Assembly: GCA_951394405.1 (NCBI GenBank)
Contig: OX596334.1
Location: 1,984,001-2,048,000 of the forward strand
Length of the DNA stretch: 64,000 bases
Direction: 5' to 3'
Source: Coprinellus micaceus
Taxonomy: Eukaryota > Basidiomycota > Agaricomycetes > Agaricales > Psathyrellaceae
A program made the translations under genes and the position numbers. The notes under the pieces were generated by a model. The model saw nothing but the letters and a program-made list of their open reading frames with translations. It was not told where the DNA came from and searched no databases. Every line of letters begins with the position of its first letter. Position 1 is the first letter of the stretch. Shown in pieces: positions 21,168-31,986 of this stretch.

Positions 21168-22316
21168 GAGTCGGGTTGGAGGGGGTTGGTGAGTTTGAGA
21201 GAGGTTGACGGGAGTGTAAGACAAGGGACGGGGGAAAGGAGACGGGAACTTGAAGGGCATGAATAGGCAAAGGGCGAGAGAGCGGACTCAAAATGTGTGT
21301 ATGTACTACTAAAACGAGTGTAGATTAGGATTTGTGTGTACCATTAGATTGGAGCTGGGTTCGTGTATATCAAAAGAATTGCATGGCTTGAGAAACGGGT
21401 GGTAAGCGCGCGCCAAGTTCACAAAAGCCCAACCCAATAAGGAAGGTATCGGGGCATTAGGCGCCCGTCACGGTCCCGACGTCGCCCTTGGAATAGGTTC
21501 GGTATTACCCCCGTCAGTCCCTTGCGCCTCCTTTCTTGGGCACAAGGCGTTGCTATAAGTTTGACAAGTACGTCTCGCTCAGGTACCCACGCTAACGTCA
21601 ACCTGTCCTTCCAGGTGGGTCAGCCCAAGTCATCTGGTGGAAGGCGTGCTCGCTGCGGGGTGTGTACACCCCTATCAAGGAATACTCAAAGGCTCAGAGT
21701 TTCTACTTGAACTGCGGCACTGTGACCACGGAATTGCTTCTGTGTATTAACGGAGACTCGTGTGGGGTACTACTGTCCGACGAAGTACAGCGAAGACCTG
21801 GTGGGAGGAAATAGGTTAGCGCAGTCTGATATTGGTTCCCAAGTGATACACATCCATGCAGATCGCTGGTTCACTGCACAAGACCCAAATATCGTAGGGT
21901 TACGTACCATGAGGTACAGATGTGAGTGGTCACACGACATGAATATGCCTACCGATCCTAAATGAAACCCAATGAGGCACCCATAGATGTAATCTGTCCC
22001 CCCTTACACCCGATACTCGAGCCCATTGGTACAGTCCCTATCTAATGGTTGTGGGCTTGAGCTCAGCCAAACCATAGGCCTTTTGTAATGAGGTGAAAAG
22101 AGTGTGCTGGTGAATGGGGAGAACCCGAAGGCGGGACAGGGCTTGATCGCAACTCGGGCGCTTAATCTAGCATCGCCTCAAACCCCGAGCCTAGAAGCCT
22201 GGGCGCGGGAACATAATTGACGTCGAGAAGGGCCTTATCAGCTCCACACATCTCTCGGAAAACGTATATTACTTCGTTGCCCACATCCTTCCCCCTCCAC
22301 TCCTTCAGAATCAACC
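21168..22316. other. 1.15 kb spacer with an inverted pair of ATTARGCGCCC motifs
   Basis: Apart from the motif pair, 21660-21810 contains a short plus-strand frame reading IKEYSKAQSFYLNCGTVTTE, which looks like a decayed coding fragment. Nothing else was recognised. The 5' part holds the 3' UTR of the preceding gene and the 3' part the promoter of the lectin-like gene. Confidence 0.4.
21456..22166. repeat. Possible 711 bp element bounded by inverted ATTARGCGCCCG
   Basis: ATTAGGCGCCCG lies at 21456-21467 on the plus strand and CGGGCGCTTAAT at 22155-22166. The ends are inverted repeats of 12 bp with one transition. No target-site duplication is visible and no transposase is encoded, so a chance pairing of two motif copies cannot be excluded. 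Confidence 0.35.
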
Positions 22317-23772
22317 ATGCCAGCTACGAGATCAGACTCACGCCGAGTGTCCGACTCTGCGCAACCAGAGCCCCTGGAAGTGGAAGCTGGACCACCTCAG
22401 GGCAAAGGCGAGGTCAATAGCCCATCAAGCGCAGATCACTTCCGTGCGTTGATACCTTTCCCCTGACATTGAACCCCGCAGAAAGTCTAACTGCATTTCG
22501 TCTTCGCGTCGCACCGCGAGTAGATGGCCCGCGCTTCATCAGCAACTTGGCAGGTCTGATGCTGGAGATTTTCGACGGAATCGGTCAGCTGCTTTATATA
22601 TGAGCGCTTATAGAGCATCATTAACTGTACGATCACAGCTGTTTCCGGGCAGTTCTCAGGGGGATGGAATCAGCAGGTGAGAATTAACTCTACTACTCTC
22701 GCTAATTAAGCGCCCGCCGTTGATCGAGATCGTCGTAGTGGTTGCTCCAGCCCGACGGTCAAACAGGCAGGGTCGCTCTCGTGTCCCTGTACAACGGGAA
22801 ATACCTCGCACCCGATTCCCTTCAGAAGAATGTCGTAGTTGTTCAGACGGCGTTTCACTGGATCCTTTTGAGGGATGGTGAGGGAAGGCATAGGTGAGTC
22901 GCTAACGCAGCACCTTCACATACTCCACGTCTCGGGATTACGATTAACGCCTCATTCTAAGCAGCCTATGTACTCCAGATGGAGATCTGAAACTCACCCT
23001 CCCAGCACCACCCCGCGCGTGCACCTTCAGCCCTTCCAACGTCGATGACGACTCCGTCAAATTCGTCATCCTCGAAACGACCACCTCAAACCAACAATCT
23101 TTGAAATCCGGTTCTATTGGGAAGTACGCGTACCCCAATTCGCCATTCTACTATACGTACGGACCGGACCCTTCCCGGGTTCACATTTGCAACGATCTCC
23201 CCAGTACGATGCTGTTTGCCGCCGTCTCGGGTCAAGGCAGCAATACACAATGGCCAGTATCTCCAGGGGTAAACGAACACTGGAATCGCAAGGCGGATGC
23301 ACTTGTGCACATCAGCACGCCTATTAGTGAAACGGGGGAGCAGAGTGCGCAGGTGTATGAGGGAAAAGTGGGAAAGACGCTGCACATTCAGAATTTAGAC
23401 CTGCAAGTTAGGTGGCGTGGTGCGTATCCACCAATCCCTAACAGCTGCTCGTTGTTGAGTGAATATCCAACAGGTATTACCTTCGTCCCCACCGAGAAAA
23501 CCACGTACGCGACTCTCGCAGAACAACCCGACGGTTCGATCGGGATCAAGAACAGCCTCCCCTTCGACATCTATGTTTCGATCCTTAGTACTGGTCGTAC
23601 CGGAGACACCAGTCAGTTCTGCATGAAGCCAGGTCTTGTCGACTTTTGGATTCGCGGATATCCGGAGACAGTGCTTGTGAGTGTGGGGAGCGCTCCGGGG
23701 TCGCCTCAGGCGTATGTGGGACGGCCAGGGTTAGTGTTGTGCATCGAGAATTGGGAACCAATTGGAATGTAA
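22317..23772 (+). CDS. Beta-trefoil lectin-like protein with duplicated C-terminal domain
   Basis: Five exons; introns are 22444-22481, 22584-22638, 22677-22738, and one from about 22894 to 22963. The N-terminal part after a disordered leader has a ricin-B-like beta-trefoil pattern: FISNLAGLMLEIFDG, SGGWNQQWLLQPDG (a QxW-type motif), NGKYLAPD and AFHWILLRDG. The C-terminal half contains two repeats. Repeat one starts at RVHICNDLPSTMLFAAVSG and ends KTLHIQNLD. Repeat two starts at SIGIKNSLPFDIYVSILSTG and ends GLVLCIENW. There is no signal peptide, as is common for fruiting-body lectins stored in the cytosol. Carbohydrate binding is likely from the trefoil; the duplicated domain is not one I recognise. 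The stop at 23770-23772 is secure. Confidence 0.75.
22705..22716 (+). repeat. ATTARGCGCCC motif inside intron 3 of the lectin-like gene
   Basis: It reads ATTAAGCGCCCG and is fully contained in the intron 22677-22738. This location argues that the motif is not only a promoter element. Confidence 0.5.
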
Positions 23773-23929
23773 GCGTGAGGAAGAATTGGCGTTCGGCTCC
23801 AAATGTGATACAGAAGTTGTCAACCCCTTTGTAATTCAACTTTCCCCGATAGCATACTGGTATGCTTTGTACAAATACCTATCCTGCAAGTGTCTGAACG
23901 CTCCCGTAAATTGAAAGTAACTCTTTGGT

Positions 23930-24979
23930 TTAAAGTTTCGCGGTATCAACGACGGCTGGCCAGACGTCGGGCCCTGGAATCTGAGTTCAAGAGCTGGTTC
24001 AGGGCGAGAGGTCAACTACGAGTGAATAAAAACTCACTCTGAATCCCTCGATGGGAGGTTTGTACGTGTTGACTTCCAGGTTAGGATCTAATCGGCGCCA
24101 GCGCAATTACCCGTGAGTCGCTCAAAGCCCTACCTTGACCTAACGATTATGACGTACCGTCCATCTGGATATGTCCTGGAATCTCGACAAGAGGCGGTTT
24201 CCCATCCCCTCCATTAACGACTTTGATCTGCGCGCAGGAGACCCACCATTGGGGTACGCCCACGGCCACGGCGAAGGAGGTAGTTTCCACACGGAGGAGG
24301 TACTGCATAACCGGTTCATCAGCGTGACTGTGGGGGCCTGAGTAGATTTAAACCCCTTACCTCCCCGGATGGCACTTCGGCAGGGATAGTGGCGTGGAGT
24401 GTAACGGAGCCATAGGTCTGCCATGGCCACGCAAACTGTGGAATCGTCCATCCAGGAGATAACTCCTCTGTGGTTTCTCCCGTCCCCCAATTCTTGATCT
24501 ACACCAGAGCGAGTAAGTACTGCATTCAGCCAAGGACATGTATAGAAGAAAAGGACCTTGAACCATCTTGCCCCACTCCCATCCCATGTCGCAGCACTTT
24601 CCCCCTCGGGCACCATACCGAGGTACATCGCGGCAGGACCAGGGTGATAGAAGTCATCGTCCTCCCTCATTCGGAACACGACCTCGTCGCCAGCCTCCAC
24701 AGTCAGCGTCTGCTTAGCAGGGCCGTTGTTTACATTGCATCGAATAATAGGATCGGTTGCGTCGAAGATAGGACTCCAGTTCTTCGGGATGCGGGTTGCG
24801 TCAGAGGTGTTGGTTGTTGGGGTTGAGACTCCTTCATAGATCCCTAGGTGGGATAGAGGGGTGGTTGGACAACGGAAGGGGAGGGACATAGTGCAAGACG
24901 TACAGTGGCCAGAAACGCGTGAAGCGAGGAGCGCAAAAGCTGACAGGAGGAGGAAGTTAGATCGTACACCACGAGACAT
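23930..24979 (-). CDS. Divergent AA9-type lytic polysaccharide monooxygenase
   Basis: Secreted copper-oxidase fold of family AA9, whose typical members oxidatively cleave cellulose. Signal peptide residues 1-24 (FLLLSAFALLASRVSG) are followed by His25, the mature N-terminal copper ligand; an intron follows it (GH|W). The second ligand is His in DDFYHPGPAAMYLG. The core reads IIRCNVNNG, ATWDGSGARWFK, ATIPAEVPSGEYLLRVE, VSCAQIKV, and ends YKPPIEGFRIPGPDVWP. The C-terminal exons are short. The axial Tyr region, normally Q-F-Y before the SC motif, is Q-W-W here, and the second-sphere histidines of the usual H-I-A-L-H segment are missing (ETTSFAVAV). Copper could still bind through the His brace, but oxygen activation may differ. 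Product and substrate cannot be inferred. Confidence 0.85.
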
Positions 24980-25470
24980 CTCAACTCCAAAGCCTCAGTT
25001 CTCGATAGTGAGTAAAAAGTTGCTCAGACGAGGCATTTATCCCAAGCCGGACTTTACTAGGATATTCAGAACACTATCGAGCCGCTGTATGGCCTGGTCG
25101 GCAGTGGCGGCTGCGATTCGAAGACTTGGACATGAATTTTGACGTCAGCATAGAACCTTTGAGGATGACATGGCTTGAACGGCAGAATCTGTAGCACTCA
25201 GCCTTGATGCCCCAGCAACCTGTTCGCTATCTTCCATGTCGACTTTTTAACATTTCCGAAGGGTTATTCAACGGGTCCAACTTCCATCGGTTCCGAGGTT
25301 GAGGCGAAGCACACAGGGTCAGGTTCTTGTGCCACGATATCAAGTCATAAGACCCTACAGTAATATTGTGGATAGTCAGTAGATTAGTAGATCCATGATA
25401 CACCAATCAGAACCCCGTCCTCCATAGCGTGTCTATTCATCCTACCACGATCACCTATCCAACCTCTAAC
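24980..25470. other. AA9 promoter region
   Basis: About 490 bp between the AA9 start and the EXPERA gene's stop, both on the minus strand. No gene, RNA or repeat was recognised. Confidence 0.5.
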
Positions 25471-26472
25471 TCACTCCCACTTACTTGACATCCCCTTCTG
25501 AACGACCCATACGCCCTTCCTTGTCAGGAAACGCGTTCGGAAGATCATATCGACCGCGATACCAAGAGGGATGAGGAAGAATGGAATGTAACTACCCAGA
25601 AGAAGCCAGCGTTGCCATTCTGTCACCGCAGGACCAGCGACACTGGATGAGAAGTTCAGAGGAACAGAGGTGGAGGGCGTGGTGAGGAGGACCCCGATGC
25701 AGGGGAGAGTAGTCGTGGCTGTCAGAGCGCCGTAGGCGATGAGCAGCGGGTACAAGGTGGGGATTGGGCTTGTGCTGGGGGTAGTAGAGGATGAGATGGA
25801 GTAGAAGGAGTAGGATGCATAGAAGAATATTGGGAGTTGGATGAGTCTATCCATGTGTCATGTCAGTGCACGATCTCTGTTGGAAGGAAGCGAACACCAC
25901 ATACAGCTCGCTGAACATGAAGATCCTCAGCCATGCGAAACTCTGTTTAACCTGTTCCCCAAAGTACCCATTCACGCTGCCCACCACCGGGTCAGCCGTA
26001 AATTCCATGTACATATGGCCAAGGGCGTGCATCCATTTGGGGAGCAGTCTAAGGGCAACGTCAGTATCGATGTGGTATTCGGGGAAGGTTGGGCGCTTCA
26101 TGAAAGGGGGACTCACGACGGGGGATACACGGCTTGCAAATCCAATAGCAACGTCGCAGGGATATGCATGAGGAAGAAGCAAACGTAGAACATATCTAGA
26201 GGGCGGTCTTGCAAGGGTATGTGCGGCTTGCAGTAGGATTGGTCATTGAGACTCGCAAAAGGATTTTGTGTTTGATGAGCATTCGCTGGGTTCTGTCCTT
26301 GCGCTGGGAATGCATTGGACCTCTGCATATTGGCTACTGTGTAGATATCGTAAGTATGAGTTGGGGGTTCGGCCTGAAAGGTAGGGGGAATGGAGGTACC
26401 ATTGAGCGGGTTGGTTGAGGTTTGTGCAAGAGGCGCGTAGGGCGGTGGGACAGCCTTTTCGGTGAGAATCAT
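25471..26472 (-). CDS. EXPERA-domain membrane protein (TMEM97/MAC30-like)
   Basis: Four-helix endoplasmic reticulum membrane protein of the EXPERA family (relatives: sigma-2 receptor/TMEM97, EBP). The cytosolic N-terminus is Pro/Gln-rich (about 75 residues). Family features are the entry motif RPLDMFYVCFFLMHIPATLL, then LLPKWMHALGHMYMEF, FAWLRIFMFSELY, and LIQLPIFFYASYSFY. A long last helix, YIPFFLIPLGIAVDM, follows. The protein ends with basic residues and KGMSSKWE, close to the family's C-terminal lysine-rich ER-retention type. Three exons are separated by short introns near 26055-26115 and 25850-25900. Relatives take part in sterol handling; the exact ligand here is unknown. Confidence 0.8.
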
Positions 26473-26800
26473 GGTCGAGAAGGAAGGAAGACTCTGGATT
26501 TATAGGCGAAGCGTTGTGACTGTGGGTGGTTAAGCCGAAGCTGCCAGGAGTGCTGGACGCGAGCGCTGGCTGTCAATGTCGTGTCTATTGGATCGTCGTC
26601 CGGCCGGTTTGCTGTTACAGCCCGTGTCTAGCGTTGGCCTTGAGAGAAAAGGGGCTCCCAGCAGTCGTCGGGAGGCTATGGGGAGGAGGAGGAGAGAGAA
26701 GGAGAAAGAGCGCTGGCAAGCGCGCACCACTAACGCGATCACAGACATTTGATCCAAGTATTCAAAAATATCCAATCACACCTTGTTCAATTCAACCACG
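26473..26800. promoter_or_regulatory. Divergent promoter between EXPERA gene and TRM82
   Basis: 328 bp separate the two start codons (26472 minus, 26801 plus). A purine-rich tract (GGGGAGGAGGAGAG and neighbours) lies near 26680-26710. No TATA box is obvious. Confidence 0.5.
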
Positions 26801-29235
26801 ATGGCGTCCAGCACTGAGGCTACGACCTCATACCCATTCAGCAGACTCTTTGTCGGGCCCTCAAAAACTGTGGCCATCTCAGGTCCCCATATTCACGTTC
26901 TGGACTCTTCGTGAGTTTCTCGTTCTCGGCGCTTCTTGCGCGTGGAAGAGGATTTTCACAGCGGTCGAAACAAGGACAGGTGAAACGCTTCAATCGACGA
27001 CGACGTTCTCAGACGAGCAATTGGAACAAGGGAAGATCCTGAAGAGCGGTCCCATCCGATGCGCAGCGGTCGACGAGGCGTTCAAGCATCTTGCGGAGGT
27101 AGGGGAGGATAAGGTGCTCAAGGTGTGGGATGTCAACGAGTTCAAGCTCCTCAACTCGAGGTGGGCACCGTTCCTCGTGAATATTAATAAAGGCATGGAA
27201 CTGAATAGGGAAGGGTTTTCCAACAGGGAACTACCGAAGAAACCGACCTCAGTCATACTCACGAAGGACTCGCAGACTATCATCGTAGCAGACAAGTTCG
27301 GGGACGTGTTTAGGTACGTGAACCCGCTCTTTACGTGCATTTTAAAAGAATTCATCCTGCTTCATTCCAGCTACCCACTCATCTACACCCCGTTCACCGA
27401 CGCTGAACTCACAGCTCAAAAAGAGGCCGCTTCCAAGGACCCCCACGCCTCGCACACTAATCCCTCTAATGGAAGCCTTGTCCTCGGACATGTTTCCCCT
27501 CTCAACTCTATACTTCTTACCCCAGACGAGAGTTACATCGTCACCGCGGATAGGGACGAACACATCAGAGTGAGCTGGTACCCGCAAGGATACAATATCG
27601 AGAGTTACTGCTTGGGTAGTTTGAAGTGCGTTTCTTCTCCACTCCTTACGTGCTTTAGAACTAAGCGGAGCAATCTGACTCAGGTTTGTATCGTCGCTCC
27701 ATATCCTTCCCTCATCCCCTTCCACGCTCATCTCCGGCGGCGGCGATTCTTCATTAAAAGTATGGGACTGGCTATCGGGGAGGCTACTCGAAGACATCCC
27801 TATTCAAGAAGCCGTTGAGCCCTTCATTGTGGTCAAGAGAATCATCGGGAGGAATAGGTGGGAGGAAAACGACGATGGCGGTGATGACGAGGAGGAAACT
27901 GCTGGCAAGAAGAAAGGTAAAAGTAGAAAGGCAAGGAAGGGGAAGGGAAAGCAAACCCAGGCTCCTGGCGAGGAGGATGGTGAGCAGGGAGACGAGCAGA
28001 AGCAGGGGGATGCAATGGACGTTGATCCCAAGGAAGAGAGTGCTAAACCTCAACCTCGAAAGATTCTTGCCGTCCGCCGGATCGAGAGTGTAACGCTTGA
28101 TGCTACGAAGCATATCGTGTTTAGCACTATCGGGTACGCGTTCCTCCATCTCTGCTCCGTTTCATTACCATCCACGTATAAACTCCTTCTTTCACGGAAC
28201 CCTGCATTGCTTGCCTCTCCTTCCATTGTGGGACTGGTTCCTCAGCCCGTCTCTCATTTCGCGTACCTTCGGTCCCAGGCAAAGGCCAGATTAATTTGAT
28301 CATAGATCTGACCTCACTAAACTCCCTTCTTTCCTTTCCTCAGGTCTACGGCACTCTTCTCGATACCTTACCCCACCCCATCTTCCCCACCGGCTTCCAT
28401 TACCACCATTGACTTCGGCCGGCCCGTCCTTGACTTCGTCCTTGTCGCGGAAGAGGGCTTGGCTTGGGTGACCTTGGACTCAAGCTGGTCTCCCGAAGGG
28501 GAAGATAAGAAGGACGAGGTTAAGGCGGAGAGAGTGAAGCTTGTGAGGTTATCGAGTTCGGGCGAGGTAGGCTTTCGTACCATTGACATCTTGTTGAACA
28601 GATCTGACTCGTTTCGTTACGTCTACCGCTCCAGCTCGTCGAAGTGAAGCCGACAGGTGACGAGAAATACGCAGGACTCCTGAAGTCCCTGAACGGAGAT
28701 GGGACGAATGTTGCTGGTACGCCTTTCCCCCACAACTCTCCCTACCTTACGCACCCAAATGAGCGTAATCGAGAACGATTTCTGACGTCCTATTCTGCCA
28801 GCCTCCCAAAAAGACCTGAAATTGCTCGACCTCTACTCCGACCTCCTCTCCCTCCCAAAATACGTCGAAAAACACGACGCCGCCACCTCTGGTCTCTTGA
28901 CCACAACCCCAGGGACCGCCGGCTCCAGCATGCCCGCCCCTGCTCCCGCGGCTATCGTCCCTGGAGTCATACCCACCGCACACAACAAGTCCACTTTGCA
29001 CCATATCGCTGTCGGGGGAGAATCCTCTGTTCTCGATTCGGCTGCGACGGGAGGCGCGGCGCCGAAGCGGAAGATCGGGAGGATGAAGAGGACGAAGAAG
29101 GTGTTGGAGGCGGCCATGGCGGGGCAGGTGAATGAGGGTGAGGACGGTGGTGATGAAGATGGGGAGGAAGGAGGGGAGGAAGACGAGCCAGGGACGAAGA
29201 AGGCCAGGAGTGAGGCATCTGCGAGCGAAAGTTAG
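26801..29235 (+). CDS. TRM82: tRNA (guanine-N7) methyltransferase non-catalytic subunit, WD40
   Basis: WD-repeat partner of Trm8; the complex makes m7G46 in the variable loop of tRNAs. The start at 26801 reads MASSTEATTSYPFSRLFVGP. The family hallmarks follow in order: IRCAAVDEAFKHLAEVGEDK, KVWDVNEFKLL, ELPKKPTSVILTKD, IIVADKFGDVFRY, GHVSPLNSILLTPDESYIVT and ADRDEHIRVSWYPQGYNIES. A blade GGGDSSLKVWDWLSGRLL lies in the next exon. A charged Lys/Asp/Glu loop (about 28.0 kb) and an acidic basic-patch C-terminus (RMKRTKKVLEA to the end ASES) are typical of fungal copies. At least six introns interrupt the gene, including ones at about 26911-26978, 27314-27370 and 28560-28630. It is a housekeeping gene. 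Confidence 0.88.
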
Positions 29236-29366
29236 GGTGGGCTCAAAATCGCAATTTAATATATAAAAAATGAAGCCCATATGCTCATCCATGACGAGCA
29301 CGCCATGTTTCGACGTAAGCAACAGTGGGCGGGACGAGACCCAATCCGTGGTAACCCATCCTTCCA

Positions 29367-29397
29367 TTTAAGCGCCCGTGTTACATAATCAGCACTG
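29367..29397 (+). promoter_or_regulatory. Motif promoter of NACHT paralogue 2
   Basis: The order on the plus strand is TTTAAGCGCCCGTG, TTACATAATC, AGCACTGCC, ending about 75 bp before the ATG at 29474. It matches the arrangement upstream of NACHT paralogue 1 almost base for base, with an A-to-G and a few other changes. Confidence 0.6.
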
Positions 29398-29473
29398 CCC
29401 CCAAACGATTCGTTTGGACCCCGCAGTGCTGAACTCGTGGTTGATTCCGCCTTGCCTCTTACCACCCCCTTCA

Positions 29474-31471
29474 ATGGCTTCGCCGGGGGACAGCTTTATA
29501 CAGGAGGGATACTTCAACCATGTCGGACGGGACTACATCGACAACAGGACAACGCATGTCAGTAACGCGTTCGTAGGGTTTGCCAGATTCCCACTCGATC
29601 GTACGCTTCGCATCAGCATCATGCATAGTCAGGAGGGAAGTTGACAACCATTCGTAGGGCTGGAGGACTACGTCTCCAGCGGTGCCGCTCACGATTCTGC
29701 AGAGCGGGGGCCCGATGCTCCCAAGTGCCACCCCGAAACGAGGAGGGCCGTGCAGGAGGAGATCTTCAGTTGGATTGAGCATGGTGGCAACGACTCAAAC
29801 CCAATGACCTTGCTGTGGTTGTCTGGCCCTGCAGGATCAGGCAAGACGGCAATCGCGGGATCAATCTCAGACGAATGTCAGGCCAGAGGATGGCTTGCTG
29901 CAAGTTTCTTCTTCTCCGCATACTCAGGAGGTCCCAACCGACGTTTAAAGCGATATCTAATCCCGACACTCGCATATCACCTCCTCCAGCAGAAATCGAT
30001 CCCAGGTTTCAAGGACGCAGTTCTTTCATCTATTGTGGAGAATCCAGGGGTGTTTACGAGCCGTCTCGACAAGCAGCTCAATGTCCTCATCCTCGAACCC
30101 CTACGCACACTTTGTCCCCCATCGAGTAAAAACAGATGGCCCAAGGTCTTGGTTATCGATGGGCTGGACGAATGCGATGCCGACCCAGAGAGGAGGTTTG
30201 ACAGTGAGCAAGACCGTCGCAACTCCAGGGAAGAGAACCACCGTGAAATCCTCCGCTCCCTCAGACGCGCCTCCTTGGACCCGGTCTTCCCTTTCCGCAT
30301 CATCATCGCAAGTCGACCTGACCCAGCCATACGTGGATACTTTTCCAGCTCTATCGCTACCCACCCGACCAAGCAAATCTTCCTTGATGATAAATACGAC
30401 CCGCGCGCAGACATCGAATTGTTTGCCCGAGCATCGTTGGCAAAGATTGGGCGCGATCGCGGGTTACGGGAAGACTGGTTCCCGAACCAAGTCCCCCAGC
30501 TCCTCACTCAAGAAGCCTCAGGGCAGTTTGTCTACATTACGACGGCACTTCGGTTCGTCCAAGACCCCATCCGTCCACCTTACGAGCAGCTCAAGCGTGT
30601 CTTGGAGTGGCGTCGCTTTGATGATTCTCGACCTTTTGCGGCACTCGACGCGCTTTACGCCGGCATCCTGGAGGCAAGCCCCAACCCCCTTCTGGTCGCA
30701 AAATGGCTTCGATATCTTGATCCTACAAGGATGAGCGCTCCGTGGTACAAGAAGCAATTACTAGAGTCGTTCCCAGGAGAGACGGAGTACCTTCTGGGAA
30801 GCTTGATGTCTTTGGTTGGACACAAGTCCACCGACAACAGGCCCACCTTCGAATTCTATCACAAATCTCTCCTCGACTTCCTGAACGATCCAAATCGCAG
30901 CGATGACCTCCACGTGAGCGACGAAGACCTGGAAAGGTTTCTTACAGACCGGCATTACCAAGTCTTCACGAGTGCGTCTCCGGGATCCCAGTCCCGAACG
31001 ATACTTGTTTTACTCATCCTATATCAGACAGAGGCCCACAAGGTGCAATAGGCCCCCCTGACTTGGACGATTTCTATGGCAACTTCTCCTACAGTTTAGA
31101 TCAATACGTTGATCCTGACCGGGCCTATCGGGGTGGGGATATTGACTGGTGGCTCTCTCACCACCCTGTTCCAACTCATTGCATGCCCTCCATTTTTGCC
31201 AAAGTCCATACGACTGTGAGTGTGCCTTGAACAGGGTTGGTCGTCGAATCCTGTTCTCACTGCCGTTTTTGATTTCCAGTGTTCATGGCATCGCTGCATT
31301 CCGGCTTGCAAGGTTTGGAGGAAAGGAATACTGAAGAACTGCAAAGCAGACGTGTGGCAACCGTGGCGCATCCCCACAACCATGGAAATACTGAGAGACA
31401 AATTTCAGAAGTATGCATACAGATACAAGGACAGAGCCTCTTTCCCGTTGCGCCGCGCCGCGCAATGCTAA
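29474..31471 (+). CDS. NACHT-domain P-loop NTPase, paralogue 2
   Basis: Close relative of the gene at 12190-14194, in the opposite orientation and 15 kb away. Exon 1 starts at 29474 (FIQEGYFNHVGRDYIDNRTT). The NACHT core carries Walker A GPAGSGKT, Walker B VLVIDGLDECD and the FRIIIASRPDP element, and runs to the conserved HKSLLDFL region. A donor at ACGA|GTGCGT and acceptor at ATCAG (about 30971-31027) link to an exon reading GPPDLDDFYGNFSYSLDQY. A final exon from about 31280 contains WHRCIPACKVWRKGILK and stops at 31471. The C-terminal tail is therefore conserved between both paralogues and likely functional. No repeat or effector domain was found beyond this tail. The N-terminal junction near 29550-29660 is unresolved. 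Confidence 0.8.
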
Positions 31472-31986
31472 TGGGGGTCGCTCCTTCAGTCAGTAACTAT
31501 TATTTGCAAACTAGGCCCTAGGTTACCGTGTATGCAACACTGAATTTGAATGCAGAGGGCAGTGTTATTACTGAGGTGGCATGGGCAGGTTGGACACAGA
31601 CTCGAAGAACCCCAGTCGATGAACAAGCCCGCATGTCGGGCGCTTCTTCCCAGACCGTGACATACTTGAACATACGATAGGTAACCACCACCCTCCCGCT
31701 TTCTACGACTCAGAGTCCACATGCGGGTCCGTTAAATTGGAAAGGCTCACGGAGGGCTAGGGCATCCTGACTGGGAGCGAGCTCCCACTTTTAAATAAAC
31801 CGAGGTGAGTGATAACGTACTCCCCTTGGACGAAACGCATGGCATAATTCAGGAGATCCTCCAAGTCCATGAAGTCAAAACCAACAACTACCTATATAAT
31901 AATACAGCGAAAAAGGGTATGTTCCACCGCGGAAAGTCGATCCCCATCCACCTCCCACCCATCTGTCCATCTCGCCACGAGGCTAC
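31472..31986. other. Convergent spacer between NACHT 2 and SEC1
   Basis: 515 bp between two 3' ends. No gene or RNA was recognised. AT-richness rises toward 31790-31910, consistent with termination regions. Confidence 0.5.
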
